A stretch of 64,000 bases of DNA. Origin: Bradyrhizobium sp. CSA207. GTDB taxonomy: Bacteria; Pseudomonadota; Alphaproteobacteria; Rhizobiales; Xanthobacteraceae. The notes under the pieces are model-generated. The model saw nothing but the letters and a program-made list of their open reading frames with translations, was not told where the DNA came from and did no database searches. This document shows positions 44,551 to 55,302 of this stretch, in pieces (position 1 is the first letter of the stretch; every line of letters starts with the position of its first letter). The stretch spans positions 62,001 to 126,000 of the forward strand of contig NZ_JAACFT010000008.1 of the NCBI RefSeq assembly GCF_029051685.1, given 5' to 3'. Position numbers and translations under genes: made by a program.

Positions 44551-44695
44551 ACCCTCTCCCCTTGTGGGAGAGGGTGGCTTCGCGAAGCGAAGCCGGGTGA
44601 GGGGTTCTCTCAGCGCGTCCAACTCGCATTTGAATTCGCGGAAGCAACCCCTCATCCGGCGCTTCGCGCCACCTTCTCCCACAAGGGGAGAAGGT
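44551..44695. repeat. large inverted repeat of two palindromic modules
   Basis: The left arm is ACCCTCTCCCCTTGTGGGAG..., GGTGGC, a cttcgcgaagcgaag hairpin and CCGGGTGAGGGGTT; the right arm is the complement, AACCCCTCATCCGGC, gcttcgcgc, and CACCTTCTCCCACAAGGGGA.... The arms are about 50 bases with a 36-base spacer. It separates the convergent cytochrome remnant and YmdB-type gene. The same module, as a single arm, is at 57281-57340. Confidence 0.75.
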
Positions 44696-44722
44696 GCGGC
44701 GGCATTTGCCGCACGAGAGAAT

Positions 44723-45547
44723 TCAGCTCAACCAAAACTTCGGCGTCGCCGGCTCAAGCCGGCCACCCGCGCGCACCGGCGCAATCCGCAGTGCGAGGCC
44801 CGTCGCATCGTCGGTCTCCACCGCGACGCCGCTGAGCGTCGCCACGCCCGCCGCCGGCTCGAAACGGCCTGACGGTATCCCGGAGGTGAACCTCCGCAGC
44901 GGTTCTTCCTTCTGCATGCCGATGATGGAATCGTAGTCGCCGGTCATGCCGGCGTCGGTCATGTAGGCGGTGCCGCCGGACAGGATCTGGTGGTCGGCGG
45001 TCGGCACGTGGGTGTGGGTGCCGACGACGAGGCTGGCGCGGCCGTCGCAGAAGAAGCCGATGCCCTGCTTCTCGCTGCTCGCCTCGCAATGAAAATCGAC
45101 GACGATGGCATCGGCGGCAACGCCGAGCGGACAGGCGCCGAGCTCGCGCTCCAGCGCCGCAAAGGGATCGTCGAACGGGGTCATGAAGACGCGGCCGAGC
45201 GCGTTGACCACCAGCGCATGCTTGCCGTTCTTGGTCTCGACCAGGGCTGCGCCGCGGCCGGGCGTGCCGCGCGGATAGTTCGTCGGCCGCACCAGGCGCT
45301 CGGCGCGTTCAATGAACACCAGCGCCTCGCGCTGGTCCCAGGAGTGGTTGCCGAGCGTCACCGCGTCGGCGCCGGCATCGAGAAATTCCTGATAGATCGC
45401 CTCGGTGATGCCGAACCCCCCGGCAGAATTCTCGCCGTTGACGACGACGAAATCGAGCGACCAGTCCTTGACCATGCCGGGCAGATATTCGGCGATGGCG
45501 TTGCGCCCGGTACGGCCGACGACATCACCCACGAAGAGAATGCGCAA
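44723..45547 (-). CDS. TIGR00282-type metallophosphoesterase (YmdB-like)
   Basis: This is a phosphodiesterase of 274 residues of the YmdB family, whose known members hydrolyse cyclic nucleotides. Metal motifs are LFVGDVVGRTGRNAI (Asp), VVVNGENSAGGFGIT, TLGNHSWDQREAL, VDFHCEASSEKQ and VGTHTHVPTADH. I choose TTG 45547 as start: GGAG lies 8 bases upstream and the protein then begins at the first strand LRILFVGD; an earlier TTG seven codons up lacks a site. It overlaps the end of the cyclo-ligase gene by 23 bases and is probably coupled to it. Confidence 0.9.
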   Translation of the reverse strand: MRILFVGDVVGRTGRNAIAEYLPGMVKDWSLDFVVVNGENSAGGFGITEAIYQEFLDAGADAVTLGNHSWDQREALVFIERAERLVRPTNYPRGTPGRGAALVETKNGKHALVVNALGRVFMTPFDDPFAALERELGACPLGVAADAIVVDFHCEASSEKQGIGFFCDGRASLVVGTHTHVPTADHQILSGGTAYMTDAGMTGDYDSIIGMQKEEPLRRFTSGIPSGRFEPAAGVATLSGVAVETDDATGLALRIAPVRAGGRLEPATPKFWLS

Positions 45548-46121
45548 CTTCAGAACTCCGGAAATCAAACACGTCCGATTCCGTTAGCACATAATCCAGC
45601 GCCACGTCGTGCGATAGTGCCGGAACCGCCTTGATCTCCTGCGCCGCAAAAGCAAGCCCGATGCCGACGATCTGCTTGGCCTTGCGCAAGTGCGCGAAGG
45701 TGTGGTCGTAGTGCCCCGCACCGTAGCCGATGCGATGGCCGAGACGATCGAAGGCGGCGAGCGGCGTCAGCATGATGTCGGGGACGACTTCGGCCGCAGC
45801 CGGCGACGGCTCGGGAATACCGAGCGGGCCAAGCATCAGGCGGTCGTTCGGATAAAAGATGCGGAAGACCAGCGACTGGCCGCGCGCAGTGACGCAAGGC
45901 AGCGCCAGCTTTGCGCCCTCCTCGGCGAGCCTCTTCAGCAGCGGCATCGGATCGATCTCGCTGCGGATCGGCGAATAGCCGGAGACGATGCTGCCGGGCA
46001 AGAGCTTGAACGGCAGCCCGCGCTTGGCGAGCTTTGCGGCGGCGGTACTGCGCTTCTTCTCGCTCAGCCCGTCGCGCGCCGCGAGGGCTTTGGCACGGAG
46101 TTCGGCTTTGGAATTGGACAT
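45525..46121 (-). CDS. 5-formyltetrahydrofolate cyclo-ligase
   Basis: This enzyme converts 5-formyl-THF to 5,10-methenyl-THF with ATP. The 198 residues show the N-terminal KAELRAKALAARDGL, the substrate region VSGYSPIRSEIDPMPLL, TPLAAFDRLGHRIGYGAGHY (the ATP-binding glycine-rich loop and Tyr-Asp), and VGIGLAFAAQ near the end. The ATG at 46121 is chosen; a longer frame starts eight codons earlier. In many proteobacteria this gene (ygfA/fau) lies downstream of the 6S RNA gene, as it does here. Confidence 0.92.
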   Translation of the reverse strand: MSNSKAELRAKALAARDGLSEKKRSTAAAKLAKRGLPFKLLPGSIVSGYSPIRSEIDPMPLLKRLAEEGAKLALPCVTARGQSLVFRIFYPNDRLMLGPLGIPEPSPAAAEVVPDIMLTPLAAFDRLGHRIGYGAGHYDHTFAHLRKAKQIVGIGLAFAAQEIKAVPALSHDVALDYVLTESDVFDFRSSEVAHSLRG

Positions 46122-46137
46122 GTGCGTTGGTCCCCAC

Positions 46138-46238
46138 GTCATCACCCGCGAATGCGGGTGATCCAGTATTCCAGAGGCGGTGGTGATTCACACAAAGGCC
46201 GCGGCGTACTGGATGCCCCGGTCGAGCCGGGGCATGAC
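46138..46238. repeat. composite palindromic element, copy 3
   Basis: The layout is GTCATC, hairpin ACCCGCGAATGCGGGT, GATCCAGTA, spacer, TACTGGAT, hairpin GCCCCGGTCGAGCCGGGGC, ATGAC. It lies between the cyclo-ligase start and the 6S RNA and so would be part of any read-through transcript linking the two. It is the closest relative of the copy at 39051. Confidence 0.75.
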
Positions 46239-46294
46239 ACCTGTTGAACTGGCCGCAGTCGTTTCAACAAGCACAAACCAAGCAGACAAAAGTG

Positions 46295-46452
46295 CGAAGC
46301 CGCAGACGCCGTTGAAGCACTCGATCCCGGAGTTCCCTACGAAAGTAGGTGGGCACCATATGTCCGGGCCCACGGGCCCGGCCAGGGACAGTTCCCTAAA
46401 GGATCGATAAGGCCCCGGGGATATATGGCTCCGGACGCGCGTCGCAGCCTCG
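46295..46452 (-). ncRNA. ssrS: 6S RNA (SsrS)
   Basis: The call rests on position and fold. The segment lies between zapA and the 5-formyl-THF cyclo-ligase gene on the same strand, the usual place of ssrS. Read on the minus strand, GCTGCGACGC near the 5' end pairs with GCGTCTGCGGC near the 3' end to form the closing stem; ATCGATCC pairs with GGGATCGA further in; a strong apical GGCCGGGCCCGTGGGCCCGG hairpin and a CCTACTTTCGTAGG hairpin follow. This gives a long, interrupted rod of about 158 bases as expected for 6S RNA, which binds sigma-70 RNA polymerase. The exact ends are estimates. Confidence 0.78.
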
Positions 46453-46528
46453 CCTGCGCAATGTAACAACGATACTGACGAATCGCCATAGCGATCCGCA
46501 ATGGCTGCCGGGTCGCGGTGAATACTCG

Positions 46529-46645
46529 GCCTGCATGGTTCGAGACGCCCGCTTGGGGCGGGCTCTCACCATGAGGGTCGATAGTTCGCCGCAAAGCAGG
46601 GCCTCATCCTGAGGGCCCGCCGAAGGCGGGCGTCTCGAAGGACGG
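46529..46645. repeat. dispersed palindromic repeat between zapA and 6S RNA
   Basis: The left module is CTGCATGGTTCGAGACGCC, a CCCGCTTGGGGCGGG hairpin and CTCACCATGAGG; the right module is CCTCATCCTGAGG, a GCCCGCCGAAGGCGGGC hairpin and GTCTCGAAGGA. These are the modules of the element at 34784-34892, in swapped order. It lies just downstream of zapA and just upstream of the 6S RNA. Confidence 0.7.
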
Positions 46646-46663
46646 ACCAGAAGAAGCCCAGCG

Positions 46664-47047
46664 TCAGCCGATCGCAATCCCGTTGCCGACGGTGCGGTTC
46701 AGGACCTGGGTCGACTTCTCGATACGTTCGGCTGCGGCGTTCAGCGCATTGACCACCGCAGTCTGGGTCATCCGGGCGCGCTCGACGGCGGCATTGCGGA
46801 AATCCCGCAGTTCGGTCAACTCCTGCTCCATGGTGCGGATGCGATTGCCGGCATCGACCAACTCGTCGCAGACGGTCAGCGCCGCCATCACGGTGAGGCG
46901 CGCATCGCCGATCTCGCCGAACTTTCCACGCAGCGACTGGATTCGCGTCTCCAGACTTTCGGCCAGCTTCAGCAGCCGCACCTCCTGGCCCTCCTCGCAG
47001 GCCATGCGGTATTGCCGGCCGTTGATGGTGACGTTGATGTGGCTCAT
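46664..47047 (-). CDS. zapA: cell division protein ZapA
   Basis: This small Z-ring-associated protein cross-links FtsZ filaments. The 127 residues show the family start INVTINGRQYRMACEEGQE, RLLKLAESLETRIQSLRGK, and DARLTVMAALTVCDEL, followed by a coiled-coil tail. The ATG overlaps the stop of the upstream DUF4164-type gene by 4 bases, a pair often seen in alphaproteobacteria. Confidence 0.93.
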   Translation of the reverse strand: MSHINVTINGRQYRMACEEGQEVRLLKLAESLETRIQSLRGKFGEIGDARLTVMAALTVCDELVDAGNRIRTMEQELTELRDFRNAAVERARMTQTAVVNALNAAAERIEKSTQVLNRTVGNGIAIG

Positions 47048-47364
47048 CCGTCCTCTCCGGTATCAAGCACCGAGCGTATCGTGACGATCGCGGAGTCCAG
47101 CCTGTCGGCGATCTCGCGATTGGTACGCTCGAGCTTGCGCGCCTTGACCAACGCGCCGTCGAGTTCGTCGGCAAGCCGCGAACGGTCTGCGCCCAGCGCC
47201 TGGATTCGCGTCGCGAGCTCGTTCTCGTCGCGATCGGCATCGCGCCGACGCTCGACCGCGCTCTCGAGCGAGTCGAGCGCCGCCATGAGCCTGCGGGTCG
47301 CGATCTCGATCTCGACGGCAGACGATTCCGTCATGGCGGAACTGTTGGAAACGCGATCGTTCAT
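47044..47364 (-). CDS. DUF4164-type coiled-coil protein
   Basis: This is a 106-residue, highly charged, mostly helical protein (IEIATRRLMAALDSLESAVE, RRRDADRDENELATRIQALG, LDGALVKARKLERTNREIAD). Its position directly before zapA and its coiled-coil nature agree with DUF4164 proteins, which are thought to help Z-ring assembly (inference). ATG 47364 is used; an internal ATG eleven codons later is an alternative. Confidence 0.85.
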   Translation of the reverse strand: MNDRVSNSSAMTESSAVEIEIATRRLMAALDSLESAVERRRDADRDENELATRIQALGADRSRLADELDGALVKARKLERTNREIADRLDSAIVTIRSVLDTGEDG

Positions 47365-47729
47365 GCGCTCAGCGGCGGACCTTGGTGGCCTTTGCATCGG
47401 GGCTTGCCGCCGGCAAAAGACTCGGTTCGGCAAGCGGTTAGAAGCAGAAATTTACGTGGCAAGCTAGCAAATCGCAACGTCGCCGCGAAACTATGCACCG
47501 ATAGATCGGCCTTGAGCATGCCGGCCGGCTGGTTCCTGGCCCGCACCATCTCCGGCTGCGGCTTTTCCGGATCATGCCGTAAGCAACTTTTGCGGCCAAA
47601 CCGGCGTTTGATTGCCTTGGACTCCCGGAACCGAGATGCTATCCAGCCCCCAACCTCCCGTGACCGCCAGGCTCGATCCAGCGCGGCGCACACGGCCATC
47701 AAGCACCTCATTCCAGACGGATTTTCATC
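47365..47729. other. divergent gap upstream of the transketolase gene
   Basis: I see no gene in these 365 bases. They must hold the promoters for the zapA pair on the minus strand and for tkt on the plus strand. No clear LysR/CbbR-type palindrome or -35/-10 pair could be picked with confidence. Confidence 0.4.
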
Positions 47730-49745
<2,016 letters not shown>

Positions 49746-49918
49746 GAGTTGAGCTTGCCAAAAAAAAGGATTACGTAACTCCTCATATGATCAAGCACCG
49801 CCCGGCCGAACCGGGCGTCCGCCCTAAAAAAACCCTCACAGGCGCGCTAAGCGCGTTGTGCGGGAAGAACGGATGTCATTGAAGCAGACGTCATCGAACG
49901 GTCATAAGGAGACGAAAC

Positions 49919-50926
49919 ATGGTAGTCCGCGTTGGAATTAACGGTTTTGGCCGCATCGGTCGTAACATCCTGCGGGCTATCGTCGAGTCCGGCCGCAAGG
50001 ACATCGAGGTCGTCGGCATCAACGATCTCGGCCCGGTCGAGACCAACGCCCATCTGCTCCGCTTCGATAGCGTCCATGGCCGCTTCCCCGGCACCGTGAC
50101 CGTCGATGGCGACACCATCAGCCTCGGCGGTAACAAGATCAAGGTGACCGCCGAGCGCGATCCCTCGAAGCTGCCCTGGAAGGATCTCGGCATCGACATC
50201 GCGATGGAGTGCACCGGCATCTTCACCGCTAAGGAGAAGGCCTCCGCGCATCTGACCGCCGGCGCCAAGCGCGTGCTGGTCTCCGCACCTGCCGACGGCG
50301 CCGATGCGACCATCGTCTACGGCGTCAACCACGACACGCTGACCAGGGGTCATCTGGTCGTCTCCAACGGCTCCTGCACCACCAACTGCCTCGCGCCGAT
50401 CGCCAAGGTGCTGAACGACCTGGTCGGCATCGAGACCGGCTTCATGACCACGATCCACGCCTATACCGGCGACCAGCCGACGCTGGACACCATGCACAAG
50501 GATCTCTATCGCGGCCGCGCGGCGGCGATGTCGATGATCCCGACCTCGACCGGTGCCGCCAAGGCGATCGGCCTCGTGCTGCCGGAGTTGAAGGGCAAGC
50601 TCGACGGCGTCGCGATCCGCGTGCCGACCCCGAACGTCTCGGTCGTCGACCTCAAGATCGTCGCCAAGCGCGCCACCGATCCGAAGGAAATCAACGAGGC
50701 GATGAAACGCGCTTCCGAGCAGCAGCTCAAGGGCATCCTCGGCTACACCACGGCGCCGAACGTCTCGATCGACTTCAACCACGATCCGCACTCCTCGACC
50801 TTCCACATGGACCAGACCAAAGTGCAGAACGGCACGCTGGTGCGCGTGATGTCCTGGTACGACAACGAGTGGGGTTTTTCGAACCGCATGGCGGACACCG
50901 CTGTTGCGATGAGCAAGGTGATCTGA
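49919..50926 (+). CDS. gap: glyceraldehyde-3-phosphate dehydrogenase, type I
   Basis: This phosphorylating NAD(P)-dependent dehydrogenase has 335 residues. The Rossmann start is [20 protein letters not shown] and the catalytic Cys is in [17 protein letters not shown]; the phosphate sites THAYTGDQ and [19 protein letters not shown] and the C-terminal [12 protein letters not shown] are all present. AAGGAG lies 8 bases before the ATG. The 173-base gap after tkt contains a CGCCCGG-CCGAA-CCGGGCG hairpin without a good T run. Confidence 0.96.
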   Translation: MVVRVGINGFGRIGRNILRAIVESGRKDIEVVGINDLGPVETNAHLLRFDSVHGRFPGTVTVDGDTISLGGNKIKVTAERDPSKLPWKDLGIDIAMECTGIFTAKEKASAHLTAGAKRVLVSAPADGADATIVYGVNHDTLTRGHLVVSNGSCTTNCLAPIAKVLNDLVGIETGFMTTIHAYTGDQPTLDTMHKDLYRGRAAAMSMIPTSTGAAKAIGLVLPELKGKLDGVAIRVPTPNVSVVDLKIVAKRATDPKEINEAMKRASEQQLKGILGYTTAPNVSIDFNHDPHSSTFHMDQTKVQNGTLVRVMSWYDNEWGFSNRMADTAVAMSKVI

Positions 50927-50937
50927 GCCAAGGCCTC

Positions 50938-51055
50938 GTGTCCCGGACGCGGCGCAGCGTGTCTTCACGGCGCGCCGCAGAGCCGGGACCCATGCCACAC
51001 CGCAGGCCCCGGTTCTGCACAGCGGCACTTCGCGCCGCAGTGCGCCCGGGACAAG
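50938..51055. repeat. palindromic repeat between gap and pgk
   Basis: It begins GTGTCCCGGACGCGGCGCAG and contains a GGCGCGCC core, CCGGGACCCATG, a CCCCGG block, a GGCACTTCGCGCC hairpin, and ends CGCCCGGGACA, complementary to the start. The plan, an outer pair with two inner hairpins, is like the GTCAT-type composite elements but the sequence differs. It would be transcribed if gap and pgk share a message. Confidence 0.6.
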
Positions 51056-51065
51056 AGAGCCAAAG

Positions 51066-52262
51066 ATGACCAAAACATTCCGCAGCCTCGACGACGTCGA
51101 CGTGAAGGGCAAGCGCGTGCTGCTGCGCGTCGATCTCAACGTGCCCATGGAGAACGGGCGCGTCAGCGACGCAACAAGGCTCGAGCGCGTCGCGCCGACC
51201 ATCACGGAAATCTCCGACAAGGGCGGTAAGGTCATTTTGCTCGCGCATTTCGGCCGGCCGAAGGGGCGCGATCCCAAGGAGTCGCTCAAGCCCGTCGCCG
51301 AGGCGCTGTCGAAGGTCGTGAAGAAGCCCGTCGCCTTTGCCGACGACTGCATCGGCGAGCCTGCGGCCACGGCCGTGGCGGCGCTGAACGATGGCGACAT
51401 CCTCTGCCTGGAAAACACCCGCTTCCACAAGGAAGAGGAAAAGAACGATCCGGCCTTCGTCGCCGAGCTCGCCAAGCTCGGCGACATCTGGGTCAATGAC
51501 GCCTTCTCCGCGGCGCACCGCGCCCATGCCACGACCGAAGGCCTCGGCCACAAGCTGCCGGCCTATGCCGGCCGCACCATGCAGGCCGAACTCGTCGCGC
51601 TGGAGAAGGCGCTGGGTTCACCGACCAAGCCCGTCATCGCGATCATCGGCGGCGCAAAGGTCTCGACCAAGATCGATCTGCTCGAAAACCTCGTGAGCAA
51701 AGTCGACGCGCTGGTGATCGGCGGCGGCATGGCCAACACCTTCCTGCACGCCCAAGGCGTCGGGATCGGCAAGTCACTGGCGGAGAAGGATCTGGCCGCG
51801 ACCGCGCTGCGCATCATGGAGAAGGCGGACGCCGCGAACTGCGCCATCATCCTGCCCGTCGATGCCACCGTCGCCTTCCACTTCGCTGCCAATGCGCCGT
51901 CGCACGCCTATGGCCTCGACGCGATCCCGGCCGACGGCATGATCCTCGACGTCGGCCCGCAATCGATCGCCCGCATCCATGCGGCGATCGACGATGCGGC
52001 GACGCTGGTCTGGAACGGACCGCTCGGCGCCTTCGAGCTGCAGCCCTTCGACCGCGGCACGGTCGCGGCCGCCAAGCATGCCGCCGAGCGCACCAAGGCC
52101 AAGAAGCTGATCTCGATTGCGGGCGGCGGCGACACCGTCGCGGCCCTCAACCAGGCCGGGGTGGCCGGCAATTTCAGCTATGTCTCGACCGCAGGTGGCG
52201 CATTTCTTGAATGGATGGAAGGCAAGCCCCTGCCCGGCGTCGAGGTCTTGCGCGTCAAGTAG
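51066..52262 (+). CDS. pgk: phosphoglycerate kinase
   Basis: This enzyme interconverts 1,3-bisphosphoglycerate and 3-phosphoglycerate with ADP/ATP. The 398 residues contain the signature [88 protein letters not shown], and the C-terminal [16 protein letters not shown]. It is complete and normal in length. Confidence 0.96.
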   Translation: MTKTFRSLDDVDVKGKRVLLRVDLNVPMENGRVSDATRLERVAPTITEISDKGGKVILLAHFGRPKGRDPKESLKPVAEALSKVVKKPVAFADDCIGEPAATAVAALNDGDILCLENTRFHKEEEKNDPAFVAELAKLGDIWVNDAFSAAHRAHATTEGLGHKLPAYAGRTMQAELVALEKALGSPTKPVIAIIGGAKVSTKIDLLENLVSKVDALVIGGGMANTFLHAQGVGIGKSLAEKDLAATALRIMEKADAANCAIILPVDATVAFHFAANAPSHAYGLDAIPADGMILDVGPQSIARIHAAIDDAATLVWNGPLGAFELQPFDRGTVAAAKHAAERTKAKKLISIAGGGDTVAALNQAGVAGNFSYVSTAGGAFLEWMEGKPLPGVEVLRVK

Positions 52263-52315
52263 TCAGTCGGCAAGTAGCTAGCGGGCCTGCAGGCCCAAAC
52301 GGGAGAAAAAGACAG

Positions 52316-53383
52316 ATGGCTCGGATCACGTTGCGTCAATTGCTCGACCATGCGGCGGAGAACGATTACGGCGTACCGGCCTTCAATATCAACAACATGG
52401 AGCAGGCGCTGGCGATTATGGACGCCGCCAACCAGGTCGACGCGCCCGTGATCATCCAGGCCTCGCGCGGTGCGCGCTCCTATGCCAACGACGTCATGCT
52501 CAAGCACATGATGGACGCGGTGACCGAGATCTATCCGCACATCCCGGTCTGCGTGCATCTCGACCACGGCAACGAGCCTGCGACCTGCATGACCGCGATC
52601 CAGGCCGGCTTCACCTCGGTGATGATGGACGGCTCGCTCAAGGCCGATGGCAAGACCCCCGGCGACTGGGGCTACAATGTCGGCGTCACCAGGACCGTGA
52701 CCGACATGGCCCATCTCGGCGGCATCTCGGTCGAGGGCGAGCTCGGCGTGCTCGGCTCGCTCGAGACCGGCATGGGCGACAAGGAAGACGGCCATGGCGC
52801 CGAAGGCAAGCTCAGCCACGACCAACTCCTGACCAATCCGGACGAAGCCGTGAAGTTCGTCCAGGAGACCAGGGTCGATGCGCTCGCGATCGCGATGGGG
52901 ACTTCTCACGGTGCTTACAAATTTACCCGCAAGCCGGACGGCGACATCCTCGCCATGAACGTGATCGAGGAGATCCACCGCAAGCTGCCGAACATGCATC
53001 TGGTGATGCACGGCTCGTCCTCGGTGCCGCAGGACCTCCAGGAGATCATCAACGCCAACGGCGGCAAGATGAAGCCGACCTGGGGCGTGCCGGTCGCCGA
53101 GATCCAGCGCGGCATCAAGAACGGCGTGCGCAAGATCAACATTGACACCGACAACCGCATGGCGATGACCGGCCAGATCCGCAAGGTCCTGAAGGACAAT
53201 CCGGAAGAGTTCGATCCGCGCAAGTACTTGAAGCCTGCGATGGAGGCGATGACCAAGCTGTGCAAGCAGCGCCTCCAGGAGTTCAACACCGCCGGCCAGG
53301 CCGCCAAGATCAAGAAGGTCCTGACCACCGCCGAAATGGCCAAGCGCTACGCCAAGGGCGAGCTCGACCCGAAGGTGGCGTAA
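52316..53383 (+). CDS. fba: fructose-bisphosphate aldolase, class II (CbbA type)
   Basis: This is a zinc-dependent aldolase of 355 residues for glycolysis, gluconeogenesis and the Calvin cycle. It shows [20 protein letters not shown], the zinc site [60 protein letters not shown] and [13 protein letters not shown], with the phosphate site [14 protein letters not shown]. The ATG at 52316 is preceded by GGGAGAA. It follows pgk by 53 bases. Confidence 0.95.
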   Translation: MARITLRQLLDHAAENDYGVPAFNINNMEQALAIMDAANQVDAPVIIQASRGARSYANDVMLKHMMDAVTEIYPHIPVCVHLDHGNEPATCMTAIQAGFTSVMMDGSLKADGKTPGDWGYNVGVTRTVTDMAHLGGISVEGELGVLGSLETGMGDKEDGHGAEGKLSHDQLLTNPDEAVKFVQETRVDALAIAMGTSHGAYKFTRKPDGDILAMNVIEEIHRKLPNMHLVMHGSSSVPQDLQEIINANGGKMKPTWGVPVAEIQRGIKNGVRKINIDTDNRMAMTGQIRKVLKDNPEEFDPRKYLKPAMEAMTKLCKQRLQEFNTAGQAAKIKKVLTTAEMAKRYAKGELDPKVA

Positions 53384-53404
53384 GGCCCTCAACCACATCC
53401 TCCC

Positions 53405-53502
53405 GTCATTCCGGGGCGCGCGGAGCGTGAGCCCGGAATCCATAACCACAGCCTGGGGTTATGGATTCCGGGCCTGCGCCTTTCGGCGCATCCCGGAATG
53501 AC
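53405..53502. repeat. composite palindromic element, copy 4
   Basis: The layout is GTCATTCCGGGGCGCGCGGA..., CCCGGAATCCATAACC, spacer, GGTTATGGATTCCGGG, a GCGCCTTTCGGCGC hairpin and CCCGGAATGAC. It is symmetrical about its centre and follows the GTCAT...ATCCA...TGGAT...ATGAC plan of the copies at 38306, 39051 and 46138. It separates the class II and class I aldolase genes. Confidence 0.75.
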
Positions 53503-53596
53503 ACGGGCGCCCCTGCGACGAACGTTAACTCGGCAATTGCCCGAGAACGGTCTATTTTCACGGGCAAGGGCAGAATCGTTTTGGGAGGACATCTCG

Positions 53597-54622
53597 ATGA
53601 ATCTGACTGAGCTCAACAAGATCGCGGCTGCCATGGTCGCCCCGGGCAAGGGCATCCTTGCCGCCGACGAATCCTCCGGCACCATCAAGAAGCGGTTCGA
53701 CGCGATCGGCGTCGAATCGACGGAAACCAATCGCCGCGACTATCGCGAGATGCTGTTCCGGTCGAAGGAGGCCATGAGCCAGTACATCTCCGGCGTCATT
53801 CTCTATGATGAGACGATCTGGCAGGACGCCAAGGACGGCACGCCGCTGGTCAAGCTGATCGAGCAGAGCGGCGCCATTCCCGGCATCAAGGTCGACGAGG
53901 GCACGCAGGCCTTGCCGATGTGCCCGGGCGAGCTCGTCACCGTCGGACTCGACAAGCTCGCCGAGCGGCTGAAGAAATATTACGACCGCGGCGCGCGCTT
54001 TGCCAAATGGCGCGCGGTGATCGATATCGGCAGCGGGATTCCCTCGATGACCGCGATCAGCGTCAACGCCCATGCGCTGGCCCGCTACGCCGCGCTGTGC
54101 CAGGCCGCGCAGATCGTGCCGATCGTCGAACCGGAGGTGCTGATGGACGGCGATCACGACATCGACCGCTGCTTTGAGGTGACGAGCCGCGTGCTCAATA
54201 TGACATTTCAGGAATTGCGCGTGCAGCGCGTCGCGCTCGAGGGCATGGTGCTCAAGCCCAACATGGCGGTCTCCGGCAAGAAATGCGCAAAGCAGGCCTC
54301 CGTCGAGGAGGTCGCGGAGAAGACGATACGGCTGCTCAAGGCCTGCGTGCCGGCGGCGGTGCCTGGCATCGCCTTCCTCTCCGGCGGCCAGTCCGACCAG
54401 GAGGCGACCGCGCATCTCAACGCCATGCACAAACTCGGCCCGCTGCCCTGGGGCCTGACCTTCTCCTACGGCCGGGCGCTGCAAGCCGCGCCGCAGAAGG
54501 CCTGGTCGGGCAAGGCCGAGAACGTCGCGGCCGGGCAGCGCGCCTTCAGTCATCGCGCGCGAATGAATGGGCTCGCCTCCAAAGGCGAATGGCAAAGCAG
54601 CCTGGAACAGAAGGCGGCCTAG
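53597..54622 (+). CDS. fructose-bisphosphate aldolase, class I
   Basis: This is a Schiff-base aldolase of 341 residues like the plant/animal type. It has GKGILAADESSGTIKKRFD, the Schiff-base Lys in EGMVLKPNMAVSGKK, FAKWRAVIDIGSG and GIAFLSGGQSDQEATAHLNA, with a C-terminal tail of normal length. The ATG follows GGGAGG at 6 bases; the frame is open upstream but unlike the family. Two unrelated aldolases for one reaction lie in tandem here. Confidence 0.93.
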   Translation: MNLTELNKIAAAMVAPGKGILAADESSGTIKKRFDAIGVESTETNRRDYREMLFRSKEAMSQYISGVILYDETIWQDAKDGTPLVKLIEQSGAIPGIKVDEGTQALPMCPGELVTVGLDKLAERLKKYYDRGARFAKWRAVIDIGSGIPSMTAISVNAHALARYAALCQAAQIVPIVEPEVLMDGDHDIDRCFEVTSRVLNMTFQELRVQRVALEGMVLKPNMAVSGKKCAKQASVEEVAEKTIRLLKACVPAAVPGIAFLSGGQSDQEATAHLNAMHKLGPLPWGLTFSYGRALQAAPQKAWSGKAENVAAGQRAFSHRARMNGLASKGEWQSSLEQKAA

Positions 54623-54625
54623 ATC

Positions 54626-55294
54626 TTGTCGAACAAATCGCCTCCACCGCGCCCGGCGCCGCGCCTCTATCTCGCGACGCCGATTGTCGACGATCCCGCT
54701 TCGCTTCTGGCCGAGCTGCCCGGCCTGCTTGCATCGGCCGACGTCGCCGCCGTGCTGGTGCGGTTGAAAGACGCCGACCAGCGCAGCATGATTTCGCGCA
54801 TCAAGGCGCTGGCACCGATCGTGCAGAACGCGGGAGCTGCGCTGCTCGTCGACGGCCACGCCGAGCTGGTCGCGCGCGGCGGCGCCGACGGCGCCCACCT
54901 CTCCGGCATCGCCGCGCTGGAAGAGGCGATGCCCTCGCTCAAGCCCGATCGCATCGCCGGGGTCGGGGGACTTGAGACCCGCCACGACTCCATGGCAGCG
55001 GGCGAGATGGGCGCAGATTATGTGTTGTTCGGCGAGCTAGACGCGACCGGACAGCGGCCGTCGGCTCAAGCGATTGCCGAGCGACTGGATTGGTGGGCCG
55101 AGTTGTTCGAGCCGCCCTGCGTCGGCTTTGCCACCTCGTTGGAGGAGGCCCATGACTTCGCCGCCAGCGGCGCCGATTTCGTGCTGGTCGGCGACTTCAT
55201 CTGGGCCGATCCGCGCGGGCCCAAGGCCGCGCTGATCGAGGCCGACGCCGCGATCAAGAAGGCTTACGCGGCTCTCGCTGTGGGGCAGGGCTAG
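54626..55294 (+). CDS. thiamine phosphate synthase-like protein (ThiE superfamily)
   Basis: This is a 222-residue TIM-barrel protein. It follows the ThiE outline: PRLYLATPIVDD, VAAVLVRLKD, ALLVDGHAELVARGGADGAH, SGIAALEEAMPSL and ADYVLFGELD. However, the usual NDR motif of ThiE reads VDGHAEL and the GSSTHN-like phosphate loop is replaced by GGLETRHD, so catalytic thiamine phosphate synthesis is doubtful. The start is the TTG at 54626, four bases after the class I aldolase stop, which suggests translational coupling. The role is unknown. Confidence 0.75.
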   Translation: MSNKSPPPRPAPRLYLATPIVDDPASLLAELPGLLASADVAAVLVRLKDADQRSMISRIKALAPIVQNAGAALLVDGHAELVARGGADGAHLSGIAALEEAMPSLKPDRIAGVGGLETRHDSMAAGEMGADYVLFGELDATGQRPSAQAIAERLDWWAELFEPPCVGFATSLEEAHDFAASGADFVLVGDFIWADPRGPKAALIEADAAIKKAYAALAVGQG

Positions 55295-55302
55295 CGCCCG
55301 AC

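Noticed and set aside
49780..49835. Terminator after transketolase
   Set aside because: The CGCCCGG/CCGGGCG hairpin is not followed by a T-run on the plus strand, so I could not support it as a rho-independent terminator.
49847..51553. A 568-codon minus-strand frame opposite gap and the start of pgk
   Set aside because: The plus strand encodes unambiguous GAPDH and phosphoglycerate kinase; the antisense product is low-complexity.
53558..54985. A 475-codon minus-strand frame opposite the class I aldolase
   Set aside because: It is an antisense shadow with a composition typical of reverse-complemented GC-rich genes.
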